Shown one piece after another: positions 26,839 through 36,792 of a DNA stretch of 64,000 nt. Position numbers and translations under genes: made by a program. Under the pieces are notes generated by a model that was given only the letters and a program-made list of their open reading frames with translations, was not told where the DNA came from and did not search any database. Position 1 is the first letter of the stretch. Every line of letters starts with the position of its first letter. The stretch spans positions 1,240,001 through 1,304,000 of the forward strand of contig NZ_JAGIOP010000002.1 in the NCBI RefSeq assembly GCF_017876775.1, read 5' to 3'. Origin of the DNA: Mycolicibacterium lutetiense. GTDB taxonomy: Bacteria; Actinomycetota; Actinomycetes; Mycobacteriales; Mycobacteriaceae.

Positions 26839-27639
26839 GTGACCTATCCGCCGAGCAATCAGCCCACCCCGCCTTCGGGGGCGCCCGGCCCGTGGCAGCC
26901 GTACCAGCAGCAGGGCGGACCTGAGGGATATCCGAACACTGCCGGAAACCCTGAGCAGCCGTACGGCTCCCCCTACGGTGCACCTCAGCAGCCGCAACAG
27001 CCGTACGGCGCACCGTATGGAGCCCCCCAGCAGCCCCAGTCTCCGTACGGTGCTCCCTACGGAGCACCCCAGCCCTACGGTGCGCCCCAGCAGTACGGCG
27101 CGCCCTACGGAGGCCAGCCGCCCTACGGTGCGCCGCAGCAGCCGTACGGATACCCCACCCCCCAGCCGCCCGGTGGCGGCAACCGCAAGTGGTGGGCGAT
27201 CGGCGGCGCTGTGCTGGCCGCGCTGGTCCTGGTCGGCGGCGTCGCGATCTTCGCGTTGAAGGGCGATTCAGGTTCGAACGGGGACCGTAACACCGCGGGC
27301 TCGTCGCAGTCCTCCGGCTCCAGCGACGCCGAGCAAGAGGTGCGGGATTTCCTCGATGAGGTGATGGCGAGTTCCAGCGACCTCAGCGAAGCCCTGCCCT
27401 ACTTCTGCCAGGCCGACCAGGACCTGTTCGAAAAGATCGGCGGTCTGGATGCGATCGATATTCCGAAGACCACCGATTCCAGCGGATCGGCGGAGATCTC
27501 CAAGATCACCGTGACCGGCAACAAGGCCGTCGTCGACATCTCGAGCAGCGCGGGTCCCGGCAAGTTGTACCTGCGTAAGGAAAGCGGATCGTGGAAGATC
27601 TGCATGTCCGACACTCCGGGCATGCCCAGCATTCCTTGA
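26839..27639 (+). CDS. Pro/Gln/Tyr-rich single-pass membrane protein
   Basis: A 266-residue protein of unknown function. Residues 1 to about 114 are cytosolic and made of imperfect repeats of QPYGAPYGAPQQP type, with no charge to speak of. A transmembrane helix follows at about 117-138 (KWWAIGGAVLAALVLVGGVAIFAL). The outer part (about 140-266) has a Ser/Gly linker and a small alpha+beta domain (EQEVRDFLDEVMASSS, KAVVDISSSAGPGKLYLRKESGSWKIC) resembling NTF2/DUF4878-type extracellular domains. Many actinobacterial envelope proteins share this architecture. GTG start with GAGGAG upstream. Convergent with mutM. Confidence 0.82.
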   Translation: MTYPPSNQPTPPSGAPGPWQPYQQQGGPEGYPNTAGNPEQPYGSPYGAPQQPQQPYGAPYGAPQQPQSPYGAPYGAPQPYGAPQQYGAPYGGQPPYGAPQQPYGYPTPQPPGGGNRKWWAIGGAVLAALVLVGGVAIFALKGDSGSNGDRNTAGSSQSSGSSDAEQEVRDFLDEVMASSSDLSEALPYFCQADQDLFEKIGGLDAIDIPKTTDSSGSAEISKITVTGNKAVVDISSSAGPGKLYLRKESGSWKICMSDTPGMPSIP

Positions 27640-27659
27640 TCGGCCTCGGGTACGGCTCG

Positions 27660-27685
27660 TGTCAGCCCCGGGGACGGGGCTGACA
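27660..27685. terminator. Stem-loop at mutM 3' end
   Basis: A perfect 10-bp stem, TGTCAGCCCC with GGGGCTGACA, six-base loop. It overlaps the last codons and stop of mutM and lies 20 bp past the convergent plus-strand gene, so it could end both transcripts. Confidence 0.6.
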
Positions 27686-28528
27686 TCTCGGGCAGTAGAA
27701 CGATGACCGATTCATGAACTTGTCGCGGCGCATCACCGCGCCGCACCGCCGGCACGGCTCCCCTTCGCGGCCGTAGGCATCCAAAGACCGTTCGAAGTAA
27801 CCGGATTCGCCGTTGACGTTCACATACAGCGAGTCGAACGATGTGCCGCCCTGGCTCAGCGCATCGGTCATCACCGTGGCGGCGGCGTCGAGCACCTCGC
27901 CCAATCGGCGGCGCGGCAGCAGCGCGGCGGTCCTGGCACCGTTGATCTTGGTCCGCCACAGCGCCTCATCGGCGTAGATGTTGCCGATACCGGACACCAC
28001 GGTCTGGTCGAGCAGCTGGCGTTTGATCTCGGAGTGTTTGCGCCGCAGCACCTCAACCACACGGTCGCGATCGAAGCGGGGGTCGAGCGGATCACGTGCC
28101 ACATGCGCGACCGGTTGGGGCACGGCGGTACCGTCCACCGTCACCAATTCGGCCAGCTGCCAGCCGCCGAACGTACGTTGGTCGACGAAACTCAGGGCCG
28201 TGCCGTCATCGAGCACGGCGGCGATCCGCAGATGCCGGTCGTCACGGATCGGCCCCAGCAGCATCTGGCCGCTCATACCCAGATGCACCACCAACGCTTC
28301 GGTCTCGTCCTGGCCGCCATCGTCGGCCAGCGTCAACCAGAGGTACTTGCCGCGACGTCCGGTTCCGGTGATCCGGGCCCCCAACAGGCGGGCACTCAGG
28401 TCAGCGGGACCGGCCTCGTGACGGCGCACGGCACGCAGATGATGCACACGTACCGCCGAAATCGATTTGCCCGCAATATGTTCCTGCAAACCGCGACGGA
28501 CTACCTCTACCTCGGGTAATTCGGGCAT
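27662..28528 (-). CDS. mutM: Formamidopyrimidine-DNA glycosylase
   Basis: A 288-residue bifunctional DNA glycosylase/AP lyase that removes 8-oxoguanine and formamidopyrimidines. The mature N-terminal [13 protein letters not shown] holds catalytic Pro2 and Glu3; GRRGKYLWL near 58 supplies the conserved Lys; the helix-two-turn-helix region reads [17 protein letters not shown]; and the C-terminal zinc finger is [19 protein letters not shown] followed by YCPRC. It lies 6 bp after rnc, as in M. tuberculosis, and has a stem-loop at its 3' end. Confidence 0.96.
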   Translation of the reverse strand: MPELPEVEVVRRGLQEHIAGKSISAVRVHHLRAVRRHEAGPADLSARLLGARITGTGRRGKYLWLTLADDGGQDETEALVVHLGMSGQMLLGPIRDDRHLRIAAVLDDGTALSFVDQRTFGGWQLAELVTVDGTAVPQPVAHVARDPLDPRFDRDRVVEVLRRKHSEIKRQLLDQTVVSGIGNIYADEALWRTKINGARTAALLPRRRLGEVLDAAATVMTDALSQGGTSFDSLYVNVNGESGYFERSLDAYGREGEPCRRCGAVMRRDKFMNRSSFYCPRCQPRPRG

Positions 28529-28534
28529 CGGGGC

Positions 28535-29227
28535 TCACGCATCGTCGAGTGCGGTCCAGGCCGCGGCCGCAGCCTTGAGCTCGGCCTCTTTCTTGTTGCG
28601 CCCCACGCCGCTGCCGTACTCGACATCGGCTACCACCACGGTCGCGGAGAATTCCTTGTCGTGATCAGGGCCGGTGGAGGTCACCACATAGCTGGGTGCA
28701 CCGAGCCCGCGTGAGGCGGTCAGCTCCTGCAGGCTGCTCTTCCAGTCCAGCCCGGCGCCGAGCGTCGGCGCGGTGTCCAGCAGCTCACCGAACAACCGCA
28801 GGATGACCTCACGCGAGGTGGTCAGGCCGTGCTCCAGATAGATTGCGCCGAGCAGGGATTCGACACCGTCGGCGAGAATGCTGGACTTGTCGGCGCCACC
28901 GGAATTCTCTTCGCCCTTACCGAGAAACAGATGGCTGCCGAGACCGCCCTCGGTGAGCCCACGGCCGACATCGGCCAGCGCCTGGGTGTTGACGATGCTG
29001 GCGCGTAGCTTCGCCAGATCGCCCTCGGAGCGTTCGGGGTGGCGGTGGTAGAGCTCCTCGGTGATCGTCAACCCCAGCACGGCGTCGCCGAGGAACTCCA
29101 AGCGCTCGTTGGTGGGCAGGCCACCGTTTTCGTAGGAGTAGCTGCGATGCGTCAACGCGATGGTGAGCAGACCGGCCGGAAGGTCGATGCCGAGCGCCTC
29201 CAGGAGCGCCGCGTGCGAATCGGTCAC
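28535..29227 (-). CDS. rnc: Ribonuclease III
   Basis: A 230-residue RNase III for double-stranded RNA, needed for rRNA processing. The signature [14 protein letters not shown] contains the first acidic metal ligands, [16 protein letters not shown] the second set, and the C-terminal double-stranded RNA-binding domain covers about 155-225 ([38 protein letters not shown]). GTG start at 29227 overlaps the DUF177 gene's stop (29224-29227). The frame is open far upstream but only as a shadow of that gene. Confidence 0.95.
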   Translation of the reverse strand: MTDSHAALLEALGIDLPAGLLTIALTHRSYSYENGGLPTNERLEFLGDAVLGLTITEELYHRHPERSEGDLAKLRASIVNTQALADVGRGLTEGGLGSHLFLGKGEENSGGADKSSILADGVESLLGAIYLEHGLTTSREVILRLFGELLDTAPTLGAGLDWKSSLQELTASRGLGAPSYVVTSTGPDHDKEFSATVVVADVEYGSGVGRNKKEAELKAAAAAWTALDDA

Positions 29228-29841
29228 TCGGCGCCCCCGGGCTGTTCGTCCTCGGGCAGCAGCGCAGCCAGCTTGGCCCAGCGGGGATCGATCTTGTCGT
29301 GGTGATGCCCCGGCTCTGCGGTGGCCAGCGCGACCCCGCAGTCGGGGCACAAGCCCGGGCAGTCCGGACGGCACAACGGGGAGAACGGCAACGCCAACCC
29401 GACGGCGTCGATGACCGGCTGTTCCAGGTCGACGGTGTCGGCGTGGCCACAGGCACCTACCCGGCCCATCTCGTCGGCCTCGGTGGTCTCGTCGGTGGTG
29501 CTGTCCGGGTACGCGTACAGCTCGGTGAGGTCGATCTCGACGTCGCCGGCGAGCGCGGTCAGGCAGCGCGAGCATTCACCGACAGTGGGAGCCGAAACGG
29601 TCCCGCTGACCAGCACGCCCTCCGACACCGCCTGCAGCTGCAGATCGAGCTCGAGTGGCGCACCTTTCTCGATGGCGACCAGCTCGGCCCCGATCCGCAC
29701 CGGACTGGGCACCGTCTCCTGGTGGGCCAGGAACGAACCCGGCCGTCGGCCCAGCCGAGAGACGTCAATCACCAGCGGCGATCGGGAATCACTGCGCCTT
29801 TCAGACCCTCTCCGCCCAGCTGATCTCGCATGCGTTGACAT
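29224..29841 (-). CDS. DUF177 (YceD-family) protein, Rv2926c-like
   Basis: A 205-residue protein of the YceD/DUF177 family, linked to 23S rRNA accumulation in plants and bacteria. [10 protein letters not shown] and [13 protein letters not shown] give CxxC-type cysteines as in the family, and the C-terminal RWAKLAALL is typical. It precedes rnc and mutM with a 4-bp overlap to rnc. In many bacteria the neighbour is rpmF, which is absent here. Confidence 0.88.
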   Translation of the reverse strand: MSTHARSAGRRGSERRSDSRSPLVIDVSRLGRRPGSFLAHQETVPSPVRIGAELVAIEKGAPLELDLQLQAVSEGVLVSGTVSAPTVGECSRCLTALAGDVEIDLTELYAYPDSTTDETTEADEMGRVGACGHADTVDLEQPVIDAVGLALPFSPLCRPDCPGLCPDCGVALATAEPGHHHDKIDPRWAKLAALLPEDEQPGGAE

Positions 29842-29905
29842 GCATCGATCCTACGGCGACGTCCGAACTCACCACGACGCAGTGCACCGACCGTCACCCA
29901 TGTCG

Positions 29906-30643
29906 TCAGCGGGTCGCGTAGTCGTGCGTCCCCGCGGTCGTGCGCAACTGGTGACGTCCACGGCCGACAGAGCGCAGCGTGCCGTTGAGGAAGTCCTCGA
30001 ACTCGGCCAGCTTGCTGTCGACATAGATGTCGCACTCGCCGCGCAACCGGTCGGCTTCGGCGTGCGCCGCGTCGATGAGGCGGGTGGCCTCGGCGGTCGC
30101 CGTCGAGACGATCTCGGTCTGCGACACCAGACGCTGCTGCTCCTTGATGCCCTCCTGCACGGCCTTCTCGTAGGTGAGGTTGCCGTTCTCGGTCAGGCGA
30201 TCGGCCTCGGCCTTGGCCCGGCCCGTGCTCGCGTCGTATTCCCGCTTGGCCGCGGCCGCTAGGCGCGCCGCCTCTTCGCGCGACTCCCCGACCATGCGTT
30301 CGCTGTGTTGACGGGCCTCGGCAACCATCCGGTCTGCCTGCGCCTTCGCGTCGGCCAGCAGTCGGTCGGCCTCGCTCCTGGCGTGATTGAGCATGCCGTC
30401 GGCATCGGCGTTCGACTTGCCCATCACCGACTCGCAGTGTTCCTTGGCTTCGCGCAACAGCGAATCACGCGCATCCAGCACGTCCTGCGCGTCGTCGAGC
30501 TCACCGGGGATCGCGTCCTTGATGTCGTCGATCAACTCGAGCACATCACCGCGGGGCACCACGCAGCCGGCGGTCATCGGCACACCACGCGCTTCTTCAA
30601 CGATCGCGCCGAGCTCGTCGAGCGCTTCAAAAACTCGGTACAC
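29906..30643 (-). CDS. sepIVA: SepIVA, DivIVA-domain septation protein
   Basis: A 245-residue cytosolic coiled-coil protein related to DivIVA and to Rv2927c, required for septation and envelope growth in mycobacteria. From GTG 30643 it starts MYRVFEALDELGAIVEEARG, has the conserved VPRGDVLELIDDIKDAIPGEL (about 30-50), then long heptad-rich helices (about 60-225) full of Ala/Glu/Arg, ending TLRSVGRGRHQLR. GGAGGG lies seven bases before the start. An upstream in-frame stretch is not conserved. Next upstream gene is coaD, only 161 bp away. Confidence 0.93.
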   Translation of the reverse strand: MYRVFEALDELGAIVEEARGVPMTAGCVVPRGDVLELIDDIKDAIPGELDDAQDVLDARDSLLREAKEHCESVMGKSNADADGMLNHARSEADRLLADAKAQADRMVAEARQHSERMVGESREEAARLAAAAKREYDASTGRAKAEADRLTENGNLTYEKAVQEGIKEQQRLVSQTEIVSTATAEATRLIDAAHAEADRLRGECDIYVDSKLAEFEDFLNGTLRSVGRGRHQLRTTAGTHDYATR

Positions 30644-30804
30644 GGCAAAACCCTCCAGGTCGTCGTTGTCAGTGACCAGTGTGCCTGGTGTTACGCCTGT
30701 GACTTGGGAGCGCAATCGGTGTGTCGCTCGTGTTTGCCGCCCGACCTGAGCTTATGTCCGAGATTTCGACAAAAACTCGTACCCAAGCTCAGTTTCGGCG
30801 CGGA

Positions 30805-31281
30805 TCAGCGGTTCAGCTTCTCCCTTAGCCTGCGATTGACCGGCGCGGGAAGTAGCGCCGAGACGTCACCGCCCAGGGAGGCAACCTCCTTGGCCAACGA
30901 CGAGGACACGAACGAGTACTGCGGTGTGGTGGCGACGAAGAACGTGTCGACACCGGCCACATGCTTGTTCATCTGCGCCATCTGCAGCTCGTACTCGAAG
31001 TCGGTGCCGGTGCGCAGGCCCTTGACGATCGCGGTCAGGCCGCGCGTCTGGACGAAATCGACGACCAGGCCCTGCCCGGCCTCGACCCGCAGATTCGGTA
31101 GGTGTGTGGTCGACTCGACGATCATCGCTATGCGCTCGTCGAGGTCGAACATCCCCTTCTTGTTGGGATTCACCAGAATCGCCACCACGACCTCATCGAA
31201 CTGCGCCGCCGCACGCTCGAAGATGTCGATATGACCAAGGGTGACCGGGTCGAAGGAGCCGGGACATACCGCGCCACTCAT
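30805..31281 (-). CDS. coaD: Phosphopantetheine adenylyltransferase
   Basis: A 158-residue enzyme of CoA synthesis that joins 4'-phosphopantetheine and ATP to give dephospho-Co[18 protein letters not shown] includes the nucleotidyltransferase TxGH-type loop, and [16 protein letters not shown] and [21 protein letters not shown] are family-specific. ATG 31281 fits homologues; 25 upstream residues in frame do not. It lies 40 bp after rsmD, the usual pairing. Confidence 0.96.
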   Translation of the reverse strand: MSGAVCPGSFDPVTLGHIDIFERAAAQFDEVVVAILVNPNKKGMFDLDERIAMIVESTTHLPNLRVEAGQGLVVDFVQTRGLTAIVKGLRTGTDFEYELQMAQMNKHVAGVDTFFVATTPQYSFVSSSLAKEVASLGGDVSALLPAPVNRRLREKLNR

Positions 31282-31321
31282 GGGTGACGACGGTACAGGC
31301 CCGGCCGACCCATCCGACCCG

Positions 31322-31876
31322 CTAGCCCACTTCGGCGAGTTCGACGCGGGTGTCACCGTAGCGCCGGGCGCTCAACACATCCCAACCGTCCGGCCAGCTC
31401 ACCGGTTGACTCGACGACCGCCGCTCCACCAGAACGAGAGTGCCCGCGGACACCCAGCCGGCAGCCGCCAACACCGTCAACATCGCATCGACCTCGGCGT
31501 CACCGAGGTCGTACGGCGGGTCGGCGAACACCAGATCGACCGGACGCGTCGCACCCCCGGCCAACACCGAGTCCACATTGCCCCGGCGTACCGCGGCGTT
31601 GCGGACGCCCAGCGCGGTGATGTTCTCGGCGATGACGGCGGCGGCCCGCGCATCCGACTCGACGAAAGTGGCCGAGGTGGCACCTCGCGAAAGTGCCTCC
31701 AGGCCAAGCGCTCCCGAACCGGCGTACAGATCGAGCACCGACGACCCGGTGAAATCCAGCCGCGCCGTCAAGGCGTTGAACACCGCCTCCCTGACCCGGT
31801 CGGAGGTGGGGCGGGTACCGCTGCGGGGGACCGCGATCCGGCGGCCACCGAGTGCCCCTGCGACGATGCGGGTCAG
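31322..31876 (-). CDS. rsmD: 16S rRNA (guanine966-N2)-methyltransferase RsmD, probable CTG start
   Basis: About 184 residues. The core is a Rossmann methyltransferase: [19 protein letters not shown] binds SAM and [14 protein letters not shown] is the catalytic DPPY motif. The first ATG/GTG/TTG in frame is GTG 31783, but conserved sequence continues upstream: [17 protein letters not shown] followed by [13 protein letters not shown], which corresponds to the true RsmD N-terminus. A stop lies further upstream with no standard start between, so CTG at 31876, overlapping the pca stop as CTGA, is the most likely start. This is an unusual codon and should be verified. Confidence 0.85.
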   Translation of the reverse strand: MTRIVAGALGGRRIAVPRSGTRPTSDRVREAVFNALTARLDFTGSSVLDLYAGSGALGLEALSRGATSATFVESDARAAAVIAENITALGVRNAAVRRGNVDSVLAGGATRPVDLVFADPPYDLGDAEVDAMLTVLAAAGWVSAGTLVLVERRSSSQPVSWPDGWDVLSARRYGDTRVELAEVG

Positions 31877-34800
31877 CTCGATCCCCCGGTCGCTTCGCTC
31901 TTGCCCGCCGAACCGGTCACCACCACCAGCAGGTCACCACCCTCGACCTGCGCCGTGGCTGCCACGGCTACACGTTCGACGGTGCCTGCCCTGGGGGCCG
32001 TGATGGCTGCTTCCATCTTCATCGCCTCGATGGTGGCGATCGTCGCGCCGGCTGCCACGGTGTCGCCGGCCGCCACGCCGACGGTGACCACACCGGCGAA
32101 CGGTGCCGCGACATGATCCGGGTTGTTGCGGTCGGCCTTCTCTGCGGCCGGGACCTCACTGGCGATACTGCGGTCGCGCACGGTGATCGGACGCAGCTGA
32201 CCGTTGAGGATGCACATCACCGTGCGCATCCCACGCTCATCGGCGTCGGAGATCGCCTCCAAACCGATCAACAACTGCACGCCACGCTCGAGCTCGACAC
32301 GATGCTCCTCGCCGTAGCGCAGCCCGTAGAAGAACTGATTGGCACTCAGGCCGGAGGTATCGCCGTAGATCTCGCGGTGCGCCTCGAACTCCTTGGTCGG
32401 CGCGGGGAACAGCAACCGGTTCAACGCCGCCTGACGCTTGGGGCCGGGAGCAGACAACAGCGCCTCATCCTCGACGGAAAGCTCCTGCATCGGCTTGGCC
32501 GGACCACGACCCTCAAGAGCCTTGGTGCGCAACGGCTCCGGCCATCCGCCCGGCGGGTCACCGAGTTCGCCCCGCAGGAACCCGATCACGCTGTCCGGAA
32601 TGTCATAGCGCGCCGGATCTGCGGCGAACTCCTGTGCGCTGGCCCCGGTACCCACCAGAGACAACGCCAGGTCCCCGACCACCTTGCTCGACGGGGTCAC
32701 CTTCACCAACCGGCCCAGCACCCGGTCGGACGCGGCGTACGCCGTTTCGATCTCCTCGAACCGATCCCCCAGCCCCAGCGCGATGGCCTGCTGCCGCAGG
32801 TTGCTCAGCTGCCCACCGGGAATCTCGTGCGTGTAGACACGACCCGTGGGTGCCGGCAACCCGGACTCGAACGGCGCGTACACCTTGCGCAGCGCCTCCC
32901 AGTAGGGCTCCAGATCGCAGACCGCACCCAGCGACAACCCGGTGTCGAACGACGTGTGCGCGGCCGCGGCCACGATCGAGGACAACGCCGGCTGACTCGT
33001 CGTGCCCGCCAACGGCGCGGCCGCGCCGTCCACCGCACTGGCTCCGGCCTGCCAGGCCGCCAGATACGTCGCCAACTGCCCACCCGGAGTGTCATGGGTG
33101 TGCACATGCACCGGCAGATCGAAGCGCGACCGCAGGGCACTCACCAACAGATGCGCAGAATGCGGACGCAACAACCCCGCCATGTCCTTGATCGCCAGCA
33201 CATGCGCACCGGCATCGACGATCTGTTCGGCCAGCTTCAGGTAGTAATCCAGCGTGTACAGGTTCTCGCTGGGGTTACTGAGGTCTCCGGTGTAGGACAT
33301 CGCCACCTCGGCGATCGCCGTACCGGTCTCACGCACCGCATCGATCGCCGGACGCATCGACTCGACATTGTTGAGCGCATCGAAGATCCGGAAGATATCG
33401 ATTCCCGTGCGGGTCGCCTCGTCCACGAAGGCCGACGTCACCAACTCCGGATACGGCGTGTACCCCACCGTGTTCCGGCCCCGCAACAACATCTGCAGAC
33501 AGATATTGGGCACCGCTTCCCGCAGGGCGGCCAGCCGCTCCCACGGATCCTCCTTCAAAAACCGAAGCGCCACATCGTAAGTCGCCCCACCCCAACACTC
33601 GATGGACAACAGCTGCGGCATCGTCCGGGCCACATAGGGCGCCACCTTGAGCAGGCCGGTGGACCGCAACCGGGTGGCCAGCAACGACTGATGCGCATCA
33701 CGGAACGTCGTGTCGGTGACCCCGAGGGCCTTGCTGTCCCGCATCCACCGCGCGAAGCCTTCGGGTCCCAACTCGACCAGGCGTTGCTTGGAGCCCGGCG
33801 CCGGCACCGACGACAGATCCAGCGCAGGCAACTTATCCTGCGGATACACCCCCGTCGGCCGTTCCCCGTTCGGCTTGTTCACGGTGACGTCGGCCAGGTA
33901 ATTCAAGATCTTGGTACCGCGATCGGCAGGCGTATGGGCGGTCAGAAGCTGCGGACGGTCATCGATGAACGAGGTGGTGACCCGTCCGGCACGGAAATCC
34001 GGATCATCGATCACGGCCTGCAGGAACGGGATGTTCGTCGACACCCCGCGGATGCGGAACTCCGCCAGCGCACGCCGGGCGCGCGAGACGGCGGTGGGAA
34101 AATCACGTCCCCGACACGTCAGCTTGACCAGCATCGAGTCGAAATGTGCGGAGATCTCCGCACCCAGGTTGGATCCGCCGTCCAAGCGGATACCCGCACC
34201 TCCGGGCGACCGGTAGGCAGTGATCCGGCCGGTGTCGGGGCGGAAACCGTTGGCCGGATCCTCGGTCGTGATCCGGCACTGCATCGCCGCGCCGCGGATG
34301 ACCAACGACTCCTGACTCAAACCCAGATCGTCCAGGCTCTCCCCGGCGGCGATCCGCAACTGTGAGCCCACCAGGTCCACATCGGTGATCTCCTCGGTCA
34401 CCGTGTGCTCCACCTGGATCCGCGGATTGCACTCGATGAACACGTGATGCCCGCGCTCGTCGAGCAGGAACTCGATGGTGCCCGCACAGCTGTAACCGAT
34501 CTGGCTGGCCAGGGCCACGGCATCCGCGCAAATCTGTTCACGCAGAGCAGGATCCAGGTTCGGCGCCGGCGCGAGCTCGATCACCTTCTGGTGCCGTCGC
34601 TGCACACTGCAATCCCGCTCGAACAGGTGCATCACGTTGCCCTGCGTATCGGCAAGGATCTGCACCTCGATATGGCGCGGGTTGATGACGGCCTGCTCCA
34701 GATACACCTCGGGATCGCCGAATGCCGACTCCGCCTCACGCGAAGCCGCCTCCACCGCCTCGGGTAGCGACTCGGGGTCCGTCACGCGGCGCATTCCGCG

Positions 34801-35295
34801 CCCGCCGCCGCCGGAGACCGCCTTCACGAACAACGGGAACGTCATATCCCTTGCCGCAGCGACCAATTCGTCGACCGACGACGACGGCGCCGAGGAGGCC
34901 AGGACCGGCAGGCCCGCCGCCTTCGCGGCTGCGATCGCCCGCGCCTTGTTGCCGGTCAATTCCAGAACGTGCGCCGAGGGCCCGACGAAAGTGATGCCCG
35001 CCTCCGCGCAGGCGGCCGCCAGTTCCGGATTCTCCGACAAGAACCCGTAGCCGGGATACACCGCGTCCGCGCCGGAATGTTGGGCGACCCTGATGATCTC
35101 GTCCACAGAAAGGTACGCCCGTACCGGATGGCCGATCTCGCCGATCTGATACGACTCATCGGCCTTCAGGCGATGTAGCGAATTGCGATCCTCATACGGG
35201 TACACCGCCACCGTCGCGATGCCCATCTCATAAGCGGCACGGAACGCACGGATAGCGATCTCGCCACGATTGGCGACTAACAGCTTGGAAATCAC
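31873..35295 (-). CDS. pca: Pyruvate carboxylase
   Basis: A 1140-residue biotin enzyme that carboxylates pyruvate to oxaloacetate, an anaplerotic step. The biotin carboxylase domain (1 to about 450) shows [28 protein letters not shown] and [17 protein letters not shown]; the carboxyltransferase domain (about 540-820) shows [16 protein letters not shown] and [11 protein letters not shown]; the biotinyl domain ends it with EAMKMEA, modified Lys near 1093. The last residues ([12 protein letters not shown]) extend beyond the M. tuberculosis end and are encoded by a repeat-like sequence. Stop overlaps the likely rsmD start. Confidence 0.97.
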   Translation of the reverse strand: MISKLLVANRGEIAIRAFRAAYEMGIATVAVYPYEDRNSLHRLKADESYQIGEIGHPVRAYLSVDEIIRVAQHSGADAVYPGYGFLSENPELAAACAEAGITFVGPSAHVLELTGNKARAIAAAKAAGLPVLASSAPSSSVDELVAAARDMTFPLFVKAVSGGGGRGMRRVTDPESLPEAVEAASREAESAFGDPEVYLEQAVINPRHIEVQILADTQGNVMHLFERDCSVQRRHQKVIELAPAPNLDPALREQICADAVALASQIGYSCAGTIEFLLDERGHHVFIECNPRIQVEHTVTEEITDVDLVGSQLRIAAGESLDDLGLSQESLVIRGAAMQCRITTEDPANGFRPDTGRITAYRSPGGAGIRLDGGSNLGAEISAHFDSMLVKLTCRGRDFPTAVSRARRALAEFRIRGVSTNIPFLQAVIDDPDFRAGRVTTSFIDDRPQLLTAHTPADRGTKILNYLADVTVNKPNGERPTGVYPQDKLPALDLSSVPAPGSKQRLVELGPEGFARWMRDSKALGVTDTTFRDAHQSLLATRLRSTGLLKVAPYVARTMPQLLSIECWGGATYDVALRFLKEDPWERLAALREAVPNICLQMLLRGRNTVGYTPYPELVTSAFVDEATRTGIDIFRIFDALNNVESMRPAIDAVRETGTAIAEVAMSYTGDLSNPSENLYTLDYYLKLAEQIVDAGAHVLAIKDMAGLLRPHSAHLLVSALRSRFDLPVHVHTHDTPGGQLATYLAAWQAGASAVDGAAAPLAGTTSQPALSSIVAAAAHTSFDTGLSLGAVCDLEPYWEALRKVYAPFESGLPAPTGRVYTHEIPGGQLSNLRQQAIALGLGDRFEEIETAYAASDRVLGRLVKVTPSSKVVGDLALSLVGTGASAQEFAADPARYDIPDSVIGFLRGELGDPPGGWPEPLRTKALEGRGPAKPMQELSVEDEALLSAPGPKRQAALNRLLFPAPTKEFEAHREIYGDTSGLSANQFFYGLRYGEEHRVELERGVQLLIGLEAISDADERGMRTVMCILNGQLRPITVRDRSIASEVPAAEKADRNNPDHVAAPFAGVVTVGVAAGDTVAAGATIATIEAMKMEAAITAPRAGTVERVAVAATAQVEGGDLLVVVTGSAGKSEATGGSS

Positions 35296-35329
35296 GGGTA
35301 GACCTAACCGCCAAGTTATTTCTGAAGTG

Positions 35330-35965
35330 TTACAGCAGCGTTGACCAGTATTCCCAGAAACGCACCAAGATCAACAGCACAAGTGAGGTGAACCAGAGCG
35401 CCACGAGCGACCACCGCCACTGGTGGACGATCCGGGCGACCCCGTTGGTGTGCAGCGGCCGAAGCGCAACCGAGCTCACCACCACGAACAGCGGAATGGT
35501 AACCGCCCACACGACCATGCAGTACGGGCACAGGGCACCGATGCGGTAGAGGCTCTGGAAGATCAGCCAGTGCACCATGACCACACCGAGCAGGCTTCCC
35601 GCCGCCAGCCCGGCCCAGTACCACCGGGGCAACCGAACGCCCGCGATGGCCAGGACACCTGTGACCAGCACGACGGTGAACCCGACCACCCCGATCAGCG
35701 AGTTGGGGAACCCGAAGACCGCGGCCTGCGAGGTGGACATCACCGAGCCACAGGAGAGCACCGGGTTGATGCTGCAGGTCGGGACGTAACTCGGGTCGAT
35801 CAGTAGCTCGATCTTCTCGACCGTCAGCGCCAGAGCCGCCGCCAACCCGAGGACACCGGCGATCAGTATCCAGACCGCACCGGCTTTACCGACGGCTACT
35901 CCCGGGGCCTGCTCGGCCCCGGAATCGCCGAGTTCGTCGACCTCGGAGGCTGCGACGTCACTCAT
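35330..35965 (-). CDS. Vitamin K epoxide reductase family protein (VKOR)
   Basis: A 211-residue membrane protein with about five helices that oxidises DsbA-like partners and passes electrons to quinone, forming disulfides in exported proteins. Cys64 and Cys72 (PTCSINPVLSCG) form the loop pair and CPYC at 146-149 the quinone-side pair. It corresponds to Rv2968c. Its ATG overlaps the stop of the DsbA-like gene by 4 bp (35962-35965), fitting a functional pair. Confidence 0.93.
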   Translation of the reverse strand: MSDVAASEVDELGDSGAEQAPGVAVGKAGAVWILIAGVLGLAAALALTVEKIELLIDPSYVPTCSINPVLSCGSVMSTSQAAVFGFPNSLIGVVGFTVVLVTGVLAIAGVRLPRWYWAGLAAGSLLGVVMVHWLIFQSLYRIGALCPYCMVVWAVTIPLFVVVSSVALRPLHTNGVARIVHQWRWSLVALWFTSLVLLILVRFWEYWSTLL

Positions 35966-36765
35966 GGGTGGGCCGGTGCGGGGGCTGCCGGTGCTCCGGG
36001 CGCCGGGGCGGGCGCGGCCGGGGCGGGCGCGGGGCCGGCCAAGGCCGGCAGGTCGCCGACGACTTCCTTGACCTTCGCGATCAGTGCGTCGGGCGTGGTC
36101 GGGCTGTACTCCTCGCCGTTGAACTGAATGGTCGGTGTCGAGTTGATCCCGGCGGCTGCGGCCATCCCCTGGACCATCTCCACGTAGCGCGCCTTGGTGA
36201 TGCAGTCGGGCACGTCACCGGCGGCACCGGCCTGGCGGGCCAGCTCGATGATCCGGGCGTTGTCCGGGTAGACACCGCCGCCCTCCGCCGGCTGGATGCC
36301 CGGGGTGAACAGCGCGGAGTGGAATCGGCGGAACGAATCGATGGACTGGTCGGCGACACAGTAGGCGGCACCGCCGGCCCGCGACGAGTAGCCGTTGCCC
36401 ATCTTGTCCAGGATCGCCACCATGTGGTAGTCGACTGCCACCGCACCGGTGTCGATGAGCTTGTTGATGGTCGGACCCAACAGCTGTTCCAGATTGCCGC
36501 AGGCGGGGCACAGGAAATCCTCGTAGAGGCTCAGCGTCACCTTGGGCTCAGAAGTGCCCTCTTTGGTGATCACGCTGGGCGCCGCCACGTGCACGGCGCG
36601 GGCCTCCCCCGAGGCCGGGCGCTTGTGGCCGGTCGTCACGATGTAGAACACCAGGCCGACGGCGAACAGCACCACAACGGCTGTCAGCCCGATCTGAACC
36701 CATAGGTTGCGCTTGCGGTCCGCCGCCTTGAGGTCGTACTTCGCGGTCTTCTTCGGTTTGGCCAC
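35962..36765 (-). CDS. Membrane-anchored DsbA-like thiol oxidoreductase
   Basis: A 267-residue protein, Rv2969c-like. A basic N-terminus and transmembrane anchor (about 22-43) precede a thioredoxin-fold domain with CPAC at 86-89 (YEDFLCPACGNLEQL) and the helical insertion typical of DsbA. The C-terminal 25 residues are Ala/Pro-rich (APAPAAPAPAPG). It should introduce disulfides into exported proteins and be reoxidised by the VKOR encoded immediately downstream with a 4-bp overlap. Confidence 0.92.
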   Translation of the reverse strand: MAKPKKTAKYDLKAADRKRNLWVQIGLTAVVVLFAVGLVFYIVTTGHKRPASGEARAVHVAAPSVITKEGTSEPKVTLSLYEDFLCPACGNLEQLLGPTINKLIDTGAVAVDYHMVAILDKMGNGYSSRAGGAAYCVADQSIDSFRRFHSALFTPGIQPAEGGGVYPDNARIIELARQAGAAGDVPDCITKARYVEMVQGMAAAAGINSTPTIQFNGEEYSPTTPDALIAKVKEVVGDLPALAGPAPAPAAPAPAPGAPAAPAPAHP

Positions 36766-36792
36766 GTCGACAAGCGTACCGGCGCCTCCAGG

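Noticed and set aside
26839..27180. Pro/Gln repeats as a PE_PGRS-like gene
   Set aside because: The repeat is QPYGAP-type followed by a transmembrane helix; no PE domain.
31852..34365. 837-residue open frame on the plus strand across pca
   Set aside because: It is the antisense shadow of pyruvate carboxylase; high GC content gives long shadow frames and it has no family motif.
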